DNA of 25,184 nucleotides from Pedobacter sp. UBA5917. Lineage in GTDB: Bacteria > Bacteroidota > Bacteroidia > Sphingobacteriales > Sphingobacteriaceae. The stretch covers positions 1 to 25,184 of the forward strand of contig NZ_DJDT01000262.1 in assembly GCF_002432345.1 (NCBI RefSeq), written 5' to 3'. The notes below the pieces were generated by a model. The model did no database searches. It had not been told where the DNA came from and worked only from the letters and a program-made list of their open reading frames with translations. This document shows, one piece after another, positions 1 through 7,652 of the stretch. The translations under genes and the position numbers were made by a program. The first letter of the stretch is position 1; the number at the start of each line of letters is the position of its first letter.

Positions 1-62
1 AGATCTATCTCGAGGTAGATTTCTTGGCTCCGCTGCGCTCCGCTCGAAATGACGATCTTTTT
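1..62. repeat. Intergenic repeat fragment at the mdh 3' end
   Basis: This repeat-like stretch follows the mdh stop codon and is cut by the window edge. Read on the minus strand it starts CGTCATTTCGAGCGGAGCG, closely resembling the repeat at 14185-14281 (CGTCATCTCGA with GCGCAGCG). A small hairpin lies at its left end (ATCTA/TAGAT). A role as terminator or 3' RNA stabiliser for mdh is inference. Confidence 0.5.
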
Positions 63-66
63 TAAG

Positions 67-1005
67 TTACACCAGCTTCATTTCGGCCAGTACACTGTTC
101 ATATTTCTTACTGCATCGGCACTTTTGTTAAATGCCGCCTGCTCATCGTCGGTTAAGTTAAAATCGATGATATTTTCCCAGCCACTGCGGCCTATAATTA
201 CCGGAACACCTAAACAGATATCATGCTGTCCGTATTCACCCTCAAGTGAAACGCAGCAGGTAAATAGTTTTTTCTCATCACGTAAAATGGCTTCAACCAA
301 TGCTGCTCCAGCCGCACCAGGTGCGTACCAGGCAGAAGTTCCGATCAATCCGGTTAAGGTTGCACCACCAACCATCGTATCTGCAGCAACTTTATCAAGT
401 GTAGCTTTATCCAGTAAATTGCTTACCGGTAAACTTTGGTAGGTAGCCAAACGGGTTAAAGGGATCATTGTAGTATCGCCGTGACCGCCGATTACAAAAC
501 CCTGTAAATCGTTAGGGTTGCAGTTTAGTGCCTGCGATAAATAAAATTTGAAACGTGAACTATCTAATGTGCCACCCATACCAATGATGCGGTTTTTAGG
601 CAAGCCCAATGACTTTAATGCCAGGTAGGTCATGGTATCCATCGGATTACTGATTACGATGAAGATGGCCTCTGGAGAGAATTCTAAAATATTTTTGGCA
701 ACGCCTTTTACGATACCTGCATTAATGCCGATCAGTTCTTCGCGGGTCATACCCGGTTTACGAGGCAGGCCCGAAGTAATTACAACTACATCCGAACCAG
801 CGGTTTTGCTGTAATCGCCCGTTACACCTTCAATTTTGGTATCGTAGCCTAAAAGCGTGGCAGTTTGCATCATGTCTATTGCCTTGCCTTCGGCAAAACC
901 TTCTTTAATATCCAATAAAACAAGCTCGTTCGCCAATTCTTTGCGGGCAATATTATCTGCACAAGTAGCGCCAACTGCGCCTGCACCAACAACCGTTACT
1001 TTCAT
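67..1005 (-). CDS. mdh: Malate dehydrogenase (LDH-like type)
   Basis: Interconverts malate and oxaloacetate with NAD in the TCA cycle, in the cytosol. The 312-residue length is normal for the LDH-like MDH family. Visible features are the Rossmann loop GAGAVG (residues 7-12), Asp32 after the second strand (favouring NAD over NADP), the active-site loop PRKPGMTR with Arg82 and Arg88, the motif ISNPMD around Asn120, Asp148 and Arg151 in TLDSSR, and catalytic His175 in IGGHGD. Arg82 at the specificity position argues for malate rather than lactate. The ATG start begins directly with the nucleotide-binding strand MKVTVVGAG, as in relatives. It is divergent from the lipoprotein gene at 1145, with a 139-base gap between them. 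No full consensus promoter was recognised in that gap. Confidence 0.96.
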   Translation of the reverse strand: MKVTVVGAGAVGATCADNIARKELANELVLLDIKEGFAEGKAIDMMQTATLLGYDTKIEGVTGDYSKTAGSDVVVITSGLPRKPGMTREELIGINAGIVKGVAKNILEFSPEAIFIVISNPMDTMTYLALKSLGLPKNRIIGMGGTLDSSRFKFYLSQALNCNPNDLQGFVIGGHGDTTMIPLTRLATYQSLPVSNLLDKATLDKVAADTMVGGATLTGLIGTSAWYAPGAAGAALVEAILRDEKKLFTCCVSLEGEYGQHDICLGVPVIIGRSGWENIIDFNLTDDEQAAFNKSADAVRNMNSVLAEMKLV

Positions 1006-1144
1006 ATATTATATTTTTTTGGTTTGCTCATCGTTAAATATCCATCGAAGGTAGAAATAAATATAAGGTTTAAAAATGCTTTTCAAAACTCAATTATATT
1101 TATGGAAATAAAAACATGCCGCATCTTAATATTAAAGGCCATTT

Positions 1145-1501
1145 ATGAGAATACTTTTTTTAGTATTGTTGATTTTTAATATGTCTGGTTGTAAACTGAA
1201 GAAAAAAGATAAGAAAGAGCATCATCACGAGCTTGTTATGCTGGTATATGGATTGCCTGATTTCGAAAAACAGCTGACCGAAACGGTTATCGCCAAGCAA
1301 TATGGTTTTAAATTTAAAACGGTGGGCGGATGCATGGTTTCTGATTGGCTTAGAGATAGTGTAGAGACTAATAACCGGATTACTGAAAATATTTTAGCAG
1401 AACGGTATGGCAACGAATGGAAATTCAGGTTTTATCATGACGTAGATAATCTTTACGCTAAACAGCTGCGATTTGTTTCAAAATTTAGTCAATTTGATTG
1501 A
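1145..1501 (+). CDS. Small hypothetical lipoprotein
   Basis: I do not recognise a family for this 118-residue protein. The N-terminus is a lipoprotein signal: MRILFLVLLIFNMSGC has a hydrophobic stretch ending in a lipobox with Cys16. A lysine-rich segment and three histidines (KLKKKDKKEHHH) follow, as often after the lipidated Cys. The mature part is about 100 residues of mixed alpha/beta character, with the segment TETVIAKQYGFKFKTVGGC and one further Cys. It probably sits in the inner or outer membrane facing the periplasm. It is divergent from mdh and precedes the lipocalin gene by about 175 bases that contain a small GCTGT/ACAGC hairpin (1578-1591), so co-transcription is uncertain. The signal peptide makes a real gene likely; the function is unknown. 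Confidence 0.7.
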   Translation: MRILFLVLLIFNMSGCKLKKKDKKEHHHELVMLVYGLPDFEKQLTETVIAKQYGFKFKTVGGCMVSDWLRDSVETNNRITENILAERYGNEWKFRFYHDVDNLYAKQLRFVSKFSQFD

Positions 1502-1675
1502 CTTACAGACCTGTTCTGTACATTTTAAATTCGCTGGAAATATGGTTCTTTCGCTACGCTCAGTGGAGCATATTGATGCTGTACATACAGCAATTGATGG
1601 TGGCAGGCAATAGTTGGTCGATTATAATTAAAACTTTATTTCCGATCTGCTGGTTATTGATTGAAATCTATTGCA

Positions 1676-2128
1676 ATGGAAAATAAACCGATTTCAAATA
1701 TTGATTATAAAGCCTTTGAGGGCAAATGGTATTCTTTATACTCCATTCCAACACTATTGGATAAACATTGGAAACAGACTACTGAAACCTATACCTTGGC
1801 TGATGATGATCATTTCGATGTATATACCACCTACCACAAGGATGGAAAACCGGAAGAAAGATCGATTACCTCGAAACTGTTTTTTGATAATGAAAAAGCC
1901 GGTGGAGATATGAAGGCCCAGTTTTTATGGCCTTTTAAAATCGGATACTGGGTGATTGAACTGGCTGCTGATTATAGTTATGTAGTGGTAGGGCATCCCG
2001 ATGAAAAATACCTTTTTATTATGGCCCGCGAACCGAAAATGGAAGCCGATTTATTGGTACATATTATAGAAAGGTGCCGGCAAAAAGGTTACGAGGTGAG
2101 TGATCTGGTAAGTCAGGAACATTTTTAG
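1676..2128 (+). CDS. Lipocalin family protein (Blc-like)
   Basis: This is a 150-residue protein of the bacterial lipocalin (Blc/apolipoprotein D) type, which binds small hydrophobic molecules in a beta-barrel. Seen: the first-strand motif F-E-G-K-W-Y with Gly16 and Trp18, and the C-terminal block YVVVGHPDEKYLFIMARE, which matches the usual YxxVGxPDxxYLWILxR signature and ends in Arg118. A terminal helix region follows. Unlike E. coli Blc there is no signal peptide or lipobox, so this copy is predicted to be cytosolic. An upstream in-frame TTG at 1661 would add five residues; I prefer the ATG at 1676 because that extension adds nothing family-like. Its ligand is unknown. Confidence 0.8.
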   Translation: MENKPISNIDYKAFEGKWYSLYSIPTLLDKHWKQTTETYTLADDDHFDVYTTYHKDGKPEERSITSKLFFDNEKAGGDMKAQFLWPFKIGYWVIELAADYSYVVVGHPDEKYLFIMAREPKMEADLLVHIIERCRQKGYEVSDLVSQEHF

Positions 2129-2148
2129 ATTTTCTTGATCTGTTGCTA

Positions 2149-2231
2149 CAAACCTAGCAGGTTTTTAAACGGCGAAGCCCTCAATGAGGCCTTAAAAAAA
2201 TAAACATCCCGAATTAAACCTGCGAGGTTTG
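2149..2231. repeat. Palindromic repeat split by about 45 bases
   Basis: The left arm is CAAACCTAGCAGGTTT and the right arm is AAACCTGCGAGGTTTG, complementary with one mismatch. They belong to the same family as the compact palindromes at 2455-2487, 8892-8924 and 8941-8973, but here the arms are separated by roughly 50 bases that include a GGC...GCC stretch. This could be an old insertion into a palindrome or two decayed copies. Confidence 0.6.
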
Positions 2232-2270
2232 TAAAACAACTGGCTTTGTTCAATAAACCTGATAGAACGA

Positions 2271-2325
2271 AAAGCCCGTAGCGAAGTATGAGCAAGGCTT
2301 GAAGGGATAGCAGGACTGAAGCCCC
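2271..2325 (+). repeat. AAAGCCCG-type intergenic repeat, copy 1
   Basis: The segment begins AAAGCCCGTAGCGAAGTATG. A diverged copy begins AAAGCCCGGAACGAGGTACG at 25152 and runs off the right end of the window. The likeness extends upstream: both are preceded within about 20 bases by AAACC[T/C]GA. Two copies 23 kb apart mark a dispersed repeat rather than a unique regulatory site. Its function is unknown. Confidence 0.65.
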
Positions 2326-2394
2326 CGATGAAAAACTGAACCTTACATTTCCAAAAAAAAAGAAAAATCTGGCGTTGAATAATTTGTCTTTTAA

Positions 2395-2440
2395 AAACGA
2401 TAAAATCGTTTAGCTATTTATGCACTCGTTTGGAAACGAG
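2395..2440 (+). repeat. Two-hairpin REP-like element, copy 1
   Basis: Hairpin one is AAACGAT-AAA-ATCGTTT (2395-2411). After 13 bases comes hairpin two, CTCGTTT-GG-AAACGAG (2425-2440). The same arrangement in opposite orientation occurs at 22814-22859, with an identical CGAT-AAA-ATCG core and a CTCGTT/AACGAG second stem. It resembles REP/BIME-type palindromes that RAYT (Y1) transposases spread; none is encoded in the window. Confidence 0.65.
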
Positions 2441-2454
2441 CGCAAACCTGTTTT

Positions 2455-2487
2455 AAACCTATCAGGTTTTTAAAACCTGATAGGTTT
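2455..2487. repeat. Perfect 16-base palindrome
   Basis: AAACCTATCAGGTTTT (2455-2470) and AAAACCTGATAGGTTT (2472-2487) are perfect reverse complements around one base. The same arm sequence recurs at 8941-8973. The stem would be very stable in RNA but lacks a long T tract, so an insulating or structural role is only a guess. Confidence 0.75.
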
Positions 2488-2539
2488 GTATACCACATTT
2501 TGTTGATAAAATCCTGACAACTTCAACCCTCAAATTCCC

Positions 2540-2547
2540 TATTTTTG
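2540..2547 (+). promoter_or_regulatory. Candidate dnaE promoter -7 element
   Basis: TATTTTTG matches the Bacteroidota -7 consensus TAnnTTTG. Transcription would begin near 2552, about 40 bases before the ATG at 2593. CCTGACAA (2513-2520) is a weak upstream element at suitable distance. If correct, the in-frame TTG at 2545 lies within the promoter and cannot be the start codon. Confidence 0.5.
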
Positions 2548-2592
2548 AAGAACCGTTATTATTCTACAACGGCTGATTCTTTACGGCACAAT

Positions 2593-5500
2593 ATGTACTT
2601 AATTTTTGATACTGAAACCACGGGTTTGCCCCGCAATTACAACGCACCGATTACCGATACGGATAACTGGCCGCGCTGTATACAGATTGCATGGCAATTG
2701 CACGATGAGATGGGGCGATTGGTTGAACATCAGGATTATCTGGTTAAACCGGAGGGTTTTAATATTCCTTACGATGCCGAAAGAATCCATGGTATTTCTA
2801 CCGAACTTGCAGCAGAGCAGGGGATTGGGTTTGATGAAATGCTGGCCAAGTTTAACGAAGTTTTAAACAGGGCAAAATTTATTGTAGGGCAAAATGTTGG
2901 CTTCGATGTTAACATTATGGGCTGCGAGTTCCACCGTTTTGGTGTAGCCAACCGTTTGGCCGAAATGCCTGTTTTAGATACCTGTACCGAAGTTACCGCC
3001 CAGTTGTTACAGTTACCCGGTGGTAGGGGCGGAAGGTTTAAACTACCAACCTTAACCGAGCTGCATTCTTATTTATTTGGCGTGCCGTTTAGCGAGGCGC
3101 ACAACGCAACTGCCGACGTTGAGGCCACTACCCGCTGTTTTTTGGAGCTGGTAAAAAGAGAGGTTTTTAAAAAAGAAGAACTACAGGTTGATGTAGAATA
3201 TTTCCCCCGTTTTAGGGAAGTAAACCCAGGCCTGATCGAAGGTGTTGGCTTGCAGCACATCAATTTAAAGGCTGCTTCTGATGAAATCCGCAAACGCCAG
3301 CAAAAAGCAGAAGGTTCGGGGATTTCCAAACAGGCGCTTGCAGGCAATAAACAGGAACTTGCTGCGGCAACTTTTGTGCATTTGCACAACCATACCCAGT
3401 TTTCGGTACTGCAGAGTACCATTAGCATTCCTGATCTGGTAAAAGCAGCAGCTGCGCAAAAAATGCCGGCGGTAGCGATGACGGATCATGCCAATATGAT
3501 GGGGGCTTTCCACTTTGTTAACAACGTTTTAAACCATAACAAAGCGGCTGAAGCTAAAAACGCTGCTGCAATTGAAGCTGGTGAACGACCAACCGAAGTG
3601 GTAATGACACCGATTGTTGGGGTAGAATTTTTTGTTTGTAATAACCACCTGGATCGTACAGCAAAAGATAACGGTTACCAGATGGTGTTGCTGGCGAAGA
3701 ATAAAAAAGGCTATCATAACCTGGCCAAAATGTCGTCTATTGCCTATACAAAAGGCTTTTATTACGTTCCGCGTATTGATAGGCAGGTAATTGAACAGTA
3801 TAAGGAAGATATCATTGTGCTTTCCGGAAACCTTTCCGGTGAGATTTCAAATAAAATATTAAACCTGGGCGAAAATCAGGCAGAAGAAGCTTTGCTTTGG
3901 TGGAAAGCGCAATTTGGTGATGATTTTTATGTTGAGGTAATGCGCCACAACCAGGAAGATGAAGACCGTGTAAACGAAACTTTAATTGCCCTGGCCAATA
4001 AACATGCCGTTAAACTTATTGCCACCAATAACACCTATTATGTAAATAAGAAGGATGCCAATGCGCACGATATTTTATTGTGTGTAAAAGATGGCGAAAA
4101 GCAGGCCACTCCGATCGGCCGTGGCCGTGGTTACCGTTACGGTTTACCCAATCAGGAATATTATTTCAAATCGGGTGATGAAATGAAGGCGCTTTTTGCC
4201 GATCTGCCCGAAGCGATCCTGAATATCAAGGAAATTCTTGATAAAATTGAAATTTACAAACTTGCCCGTGAGGTACTCTTACCTAAATTCGATATTCCTG
4301 AGGAGTTTTTGGTTGCCGAAGATGAAGCAGATGGTGGAAAACGTGGGGAGAACAAGTTTTTGGCACATTTAACCTACGAAGGGGCAAAACGCCGCTATGG
4401 AACCTTAACAGATGATGTTACGGAGCGATTGGATTTCGAGCTGGCCACCATCGAGAAAACAGGTTATCCGGGATACTTCCTGATTGTGCAGGATTTTATT
4501 GCCGAAGCGCGTAACCTCGATGTATCGGTAGGGCCGGGCAGGGGATCGGCTGCGGGTTCGGCCGTGGCCTATTGTTTGGGCATCACGAACATCGACCCCA
4601 TTAAATATGATCTCCTTTTTGAGCGTTTCCTAAATCCGGATAGGGTTTCCATGCCCGATATAGATATCGATTTCGATGATGAGGGCCGTGGCAGGGTAAT
4701 GGATTATGTAATCAATAAATACGGCGCCAACCAGGTAGCTCAGATTATTACTTACGGTACCATGGCCGCCAAATCATCCATCCGCGATACGGCCCGTGTA
4801 TTGGATCTGCCTTTGTTTGAGGCGGATAAAATTGCGAAGCTGATCCCGAACATGAAGCTGGCCAAAATTTTTACCCTCGATGAAAAGAGTTTAAAAGATG
4901 CTTTACGGCCCGATGAGTATGAAAAGGTTGTGGAACTCAAAAATTTAGGGAGCCTAAAAGATTTGAGCGCCGAAACCATCCAGCAGGCGCAGGTTTTAGA
5001 AGGATCGTTAAGGAATACGGGTATCCACGCCTGTGGGGTAATTATTACGCCTAGCGATATTACCAACTTTGTTCCGGTTTCGGTTGCCAAAGATTCTGAT
5101 TTATATGTTACCCAGTTTGATAACTCGGTTGTAGAAAGCGCTGGTTTATTAAAAATGGACTTCCTGGGGTTAAAAACATTAACCCTGATCAAGGATACCG
5201 TAAAACTGGTGAAGAAAAGGCATGGTATCGACCTTAATCCGGATAATTTCCCGATTGATGATGTAATGACTTACGAGCTTTTCCAGCGTGGCGAAACCAT
5301 CGGGATTTTCCAGTACGAGAGTCCGGGTATGCAGAAGTACATGAAAGAGCTTAAACCAACGGTTTTCGACGATTTAATTGCCATGAACGCATTATACCGT
5401 CCGGGGCCGATGGAGTATATTCCAAGTTTCGTACGCCGTAAAAACGGTGAGGAAGAAATTAAATACGATTTGGATGCCTGCGAAGAATACCTGAAAGAAA

Positions 5501-7026
5501 CTTATGGTATTACTGTTTATCAGGAGCAGGTAATGCTTTTATCGCAGAAACTGGCCGGATTTACCAAAGGTGAGGCCGACGTACTGCGTAAGGCGATGGG
5601 TAAAAAACAGAAAGACGTACTGGATAAAATGAAACCTAAATTTGTAAAGCAGGCGGCCGAAAAAGGGCACGATGCTACAACTTTAGAGAAAATATGGAAA
5701 GATTGGGAAGCATTTGCATCCTATGCTTTCAATAAATCGCACTCTACCTGTTATGCCTGGATTGCTTACCAAACCGCTTATTTAAAGGCACATTATCCTG
5801 CCGAATATATGGCTGCGGTACTATCCAACAACATGAGTGATATCAAACAGGTGGCTTTCTTTATGGAAGAATGCCGCCAGATGAGTGTTACCGTGTTAGG
5901 TCCGGATGTAAACGAATCTGACCTGAAATTCTCGGTTAATGCCAAAGGCGAAGTTCGTTTTGGAATGTCGGCCGTTAAAGGTGTGGGCGAAAAAGCGGTA
6001 GAAAGTATTATTGAAGAACGTACAGGCAATGGGCACTATGCCAGTGTTTACGATTTTGCAAAACGTTCTAACACCCGCATCGTAAACAAAAAGGCTTACG
6101 AAAGTTTTGTGTACAGCGGTGCATTTGATGCTTTTGGCGGGCACAGGGCACAGTATTTCTATATCGGCCCGAACGATAAGATGAACGGCATTGAGAAAAT
6201 TATCAAATATGCCAACGATTTCCAGAATAACGAAAGTACATCGCAGGCTTCGCTGTTCGGTGGATCTAAAGCCGATCTTATTTTAGAGCCAAGTTTGCCT
6301 GTTTCGCCAGAATGGGCCCTGATGGACAGATTGAAATATGAAAAAGATGCCATCGGGATTTTCCTTTCCGGTCACCCGTTGGATAACTATAAACTCGAAC
6401 TCGATAAATTCTGTACTCACGGTGTTAGGCAGCTCAGTATCATCAACAAGGTACGCATGGGAGATAGTAATGAAGAAGTACTTGCCGAATTTGAGAAACT
6501 GAAAAACCGCGAACTCTGCGTAGGTGGCCTGGTAGTAACTGCATCGCAGCGGATTACCAAAACTGGTAAACCCTTCGGTACTTTTGTTTTCGAAGATTAC
6601 GATGATGCCAGTGAAATGGCCCTTTTTGGGGAGGATTTCCTAAAATTTAAATCGTTTTTAACCGAAGGTTATTTCTTACAGATCAGGGGTAGGGTAGGCG
6701 AACGTTTTGGTAAGGCCGGCGATTGGGAATTTAAGATCACGGCAATTAACCTCATGTCCGAACTGCGTGATAAATTGGCCAAAAGTTTAACCATTCAGGT
6801 GCCTATCGAGCGGGTTAACGATCAGCTAATGAGAGAAATTGAAGCGATATTAGCAGACAATAAGGTAAATTCTGAGCAACAGAACTGCCAACTTAACTTC
6901 GCCGTTTTTGATAGCGAAAAACAGATTATGCTCGATTTACCTTCAAAAAATTTAAAAATAAACCCAAATAACAAGTTCCTGGAACAATTAATGGGAATGA
7001 ATGTTGTAAATTACAAGCTTAACTAA
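2593..7026 (+). CDS. dnaE: DNA polymerase III alpha subunit with fused N-terminal 3'-5' exonuclease
   Basis: This is the replicative DNA polymerase catalytic subunit, 1477 residues from the ATG at 2593 against about 1160-1200 for ordinary DnaE. Residues 1-190 form a DEDDh exonuclease (DnaQ type): Asp6 and Glu8 in DTETTG, Asp105 in NVGFD, His170 and Asp175 in HNATAD. A linker follows, then a PHP domain from about 261 (HLHNHTQFS), then the polymerase core: VGPGRGSAAGS (646-656) and the catalytic acidic residues Asp689 and Asp691 in PDIDID plus Asp856 in MDFLGLKTL. A helix-hairpin-helix lies near 1123 (VKGVGEKA) and an OB fold near 1307. PolC inserts its exonuclease inside the PHP domain; here it is at the front, so this is DnaE-like. 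Several PHP ligands look replaced. An in-frame TTG at 2545 would add 16 residues but overlaps the likely promoter. Confidence 0.95.
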   Translation: MYLIFDTETTGLPRNYNAPITDTDNWPRCIQIAWQLHDEMGRLVEHQDYLVKPEGFNIPYDAERIHGISTELAAEQGIGFDEMLAKFNEVLNRAKFIVGQNVGFDVNIMGCEFHRFGVANRLAEMPVLDTCTEVTAQLLQLPGGRGGRFKLPTLTELHSYLFGVPFSEAHNATADVEATTRCFLELVKREVFKKEELQVDVEYFPRFREVNPGLIEGVGLQHINLKAASDEIRKRQQKAEGSGISKQALAGNKQELAAATFVHLHNHTQFSVLQSTISIPDLVKAAAAQKMPAVAMTDHANMMGAFHFVNNVLNHNKAAEAKNAAAIEAGERPTEVVMTPIVGVEFFVCNNHLDRTAKDNGYQMVLLAKNKKGYHNLAKMSSIAYTKGFYYVPRIDRQVIEQYKEDIIVLSGNLSGEISNKILNLGENQAEEALLWWKAQFGDDFYVEVMRHNQEDEDRVNETLIALANKHAVKLIATNNTYYVNKKDANAHDILLCVKDGEKQATPIGRGRGYRYGLPNQEYYFKSGDEMKALFADLPEAILNIKEILDKIEIYKLAREVLLPKFDIPEEFLVAEDEADGGKRGENKFLAHLTYEGAKRRYGTLTDDVTERLDFELATIEKTGYPGYFLIVQDFIAEARNLDVSVGPGRGSAAGSAVAYCLGITNIDPIKYDLLFERFLNPDRVSMPDIDIDFDDEGRGRVMDYVINKYGANQVAQIITYGTMAAKSSIRDTARVLDLPLFEADKIAKLIPNMKLAKIFTLDEKSLKDALRPDEYEKVVELKNLGSLKDLSAETIQQAQVLEGSLRNTGIHACGVIITPSDITNFVPVSVAKDSDLYVTQFDNSVVESAGLLKMDFLGLKTLTLIKDTVKLVKKRHGIDLNPDNFPIDDVMTYELFQRGETIGIFQYESPGMQKYMKELKPTVFDDLIAMNALYRPGPMEYIPSFVRRKNGEEEIKYDLDACEEYLKETYGITVYQEQVMLLSQKLAGFTKGEADVLRKAMGKKQKDVLDKMKPKFVKQAAEKGHDATTLEKIWKDWEAFASYAFNKSHSTCYAWIAYQTAYLKAHYPAEYMAAVLSNNMSDIKQVAFFMEECRQMSVTVLGPDVNESDLKFSVNAKGEVRFGMSAVKGVGEKAVESIIEERTGNGHYASVYDFAKRSNTRIVNKKAYESFVYSGAFDAFGGHRAQYFYIGPNDKMNGIEKIIKYANDFQNNESTSQASLFGGSKADLILEPSLPVSPEWALMDRLKYEKDAIGIFLSGHPLDNYKLELDKFCTHGVRQLSIINKVRMGDSNEEVLAEFEKLKNRELCVGGLVVTASQRITKTGKPFGTFVFEDYDDASEMALFGEDFLKFKSFLTEGYFLQIRGRVGERFGKAGDWEFKITAINLMSELRDKLAKSLTIQVPIERVNDQLMREIEAILADNKVNSEQQNCQLNFAVFDSEKQIMLDLPSKNLKINPNNKFLEQLMGMNVVNYKLN

Positions 7027-7045
7027 GGTTTGGACGCCCTCAGAG

Positions 7046-7109
7046 CGTCATGCTGAATTTATTTCAGCATCTTAATAAAGATAGACCCTGAAACAAGTTC
7101 AGGGTGACG
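7046..7109. repeat. Double hairpin behind dnaE
   Basis: Two stems lie back to back: ATGCTGAA/TTCAGCAT (7050-7070) and ACCCTGAA/TTCAGGGT (7085-7105). They are bounded by CGTCA on the left and TGACG on the right, so the unit is also an inverted repeat overall. The same CGTCA-CCTGAA type occurs at 11039-11063. It probably ends or protects the dnaE transcript. Confidence 0.55.
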
Positions 7110-7130
7110 TACGGATAAAAGAGTTTGCAT

Positions 7131-7167
7131 AATGTCAAATTGACATTACAGATGTGTTGGCATTACA
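7131..7167 (+). promoter_or_regulatory. Candidate operator upstream of trxA
   Basis: A near-perfect palindrome, AATGTCAA-A-TTGACATT, lies at 7131-7147. Its right arm begins the direct repeat TTGACATTACA (7140-7150), repeated with one change as TTGGCATTACA (7157-7167) exactly 17 bases on. The second repeat overlaps the -33 box of the trxA promoter, so a bound protein could control polymerase entry. No regulator can be named. Confidence 0.45.
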
Positions 7168-7185
7168 ATTGAATACATATATTTG
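7157..7185 (+). promoter_or_regulatory. trxA promoter
   Basis: TTG at 7157-7159 and TATATTTG at 7178-7185 are separated by 18 bases, a close match to the Bacteroidota pattern TTG, about 19 bases, TAnnTTTG. Transcription should start about 7190, leaving a short A-rich leader before the ATG at 7205. Confidence 0.7.
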
Positions 7186-7204
7186 AACATAAAAAAAATT
7201 AGTT

Positions 7205-7525
7205 ATGGCATTAGAAATCACAGATGCAAACTTCGAGGAGCTTGTATTAAAATCAGATAAACCCGTATTAGTAGATTTTTGGGCAGAATGGTGTGGCCCT
7301 TGTCGCATGGTTGGTCCAGTAGTAGAAGAAATCGCTAAAGAATACGATGGTAAAGCGGTAGTTGGAAAAGTAAACGTTGATAACAACCCTCAAATTTCAA
7401 TGCAGTTTGGTATCCGCAACATTCCGGCTTTATTATACTTTAAAGGCGGTCAGGTTGTTGATAAACAAGTTGGTGCTGTTCCAAAATCAATTTTAGCAGA
7501 TAAATTAAACAAGCAATTAGCTTAA
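7205..7525 (+). CDS. trxA: Thioredoxin
   Basis: A small cytosolic disulfide reductant that donates electrons to reductases and peroxiredoxins and is recycled by thioredoxin reductase, which is not in this window. The 106-residue length is standard. The active site WCGPCR has Cys30 and Cys33, preceded by VLVDFWAEW, and the cis-proline is Pro74 in RNIPALLYF. A buried Asp24 is in place. It is expressed alone, from a clear promoter (7157-7185) and with an intrinsic terminator (7575-7611). Likely clients encoded nearby include the peroxiredoxin at 10046, although the genes are 2.5 kb apart and not co-transcribed. The palindrome and direct repeats in front suggest regulation, possibly by redox state, but that is inference. 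Confidence 0.95.
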   Translation: MALEITDANFEELVLKSDKPVLVDFWAEWCGPCRMVGPVVEEIAKEYDGKAVVGKVNVDNNPQISMQFGIRNIPALLYFKGGQVVDKQVGAVPKSILADKLNKQLA

Positions 7526-7574
7526 TTTAAGCTTAAAGCCAAAAGGTGAAAGACCAAAGGCTTGTAACATATTT

Positions 7575-7611
7575 AAAACCCAAGTTCATCTGATGGATTT
7601 GGGTTTTTTTA
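7575..7611 (+). terminator. trxA intrinsic terminator
   Basis: AAAACCCAA (7575-7583) pairs with TTGGGTTTT (7599-7607). The stem can extend inward through G-U pairs to a five-base loop, and a T-rich tail follows. The sequence TTTG at 7598-7601 also serves as the -33 box of the next promoter. Confidence 0.75.
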
Positions 7612-7627
7612 TTGCAAAATAATTTTG
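7598..7627 (+). promoter_or_regulatory. Promoter of the sugar dehydrogenase gene
   Basis: TTTG (7598-7601), an 18-base spacer and TAATTTTG (7620-7627) match the Bacteroidota promoter pattern. The -33 box lies inside the 3' arm of the trxA terminator, so the two signals share DNA. The leader to the ATG at 7653 is about 20 bases. Confidence 0.65.
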
Positions 7628-7652
7628 TTTCTTTATTTAAAAAACTCAAAAC

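Larger units (their letters stand above)
2129..2592. other. 464-base repeat-rich spacer before dnaE
   Basis: No credible gene was found here. The spacer holds, in order: a split palindrome (2149-2231), a GC-richer repeat also found at the right end of the window (2271-2325), a two-hairpin element (2395-2440), a perfect 16-base palindrome (2455-2487) and a candidate promoter for dnaE (2540-2547). The density of different repeat families suggests repeated insertion at one tolerated site. Confidence 0.7.

Noticed and set aside
1498..1686. 62-residue plus-strand reading frame between the lipoprotein and lipocalin genes
   Set aside because: It overlaps both neighbours' ends, includes repeat-like sequence (TTCGCTACGCTCAGTGG), and its composition gives no family signal.
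4752..5192. 146-residue frame antisense to dnaE
   Set aside because: A shadow frame of a highly conserved coding region, with no recognisable motif.
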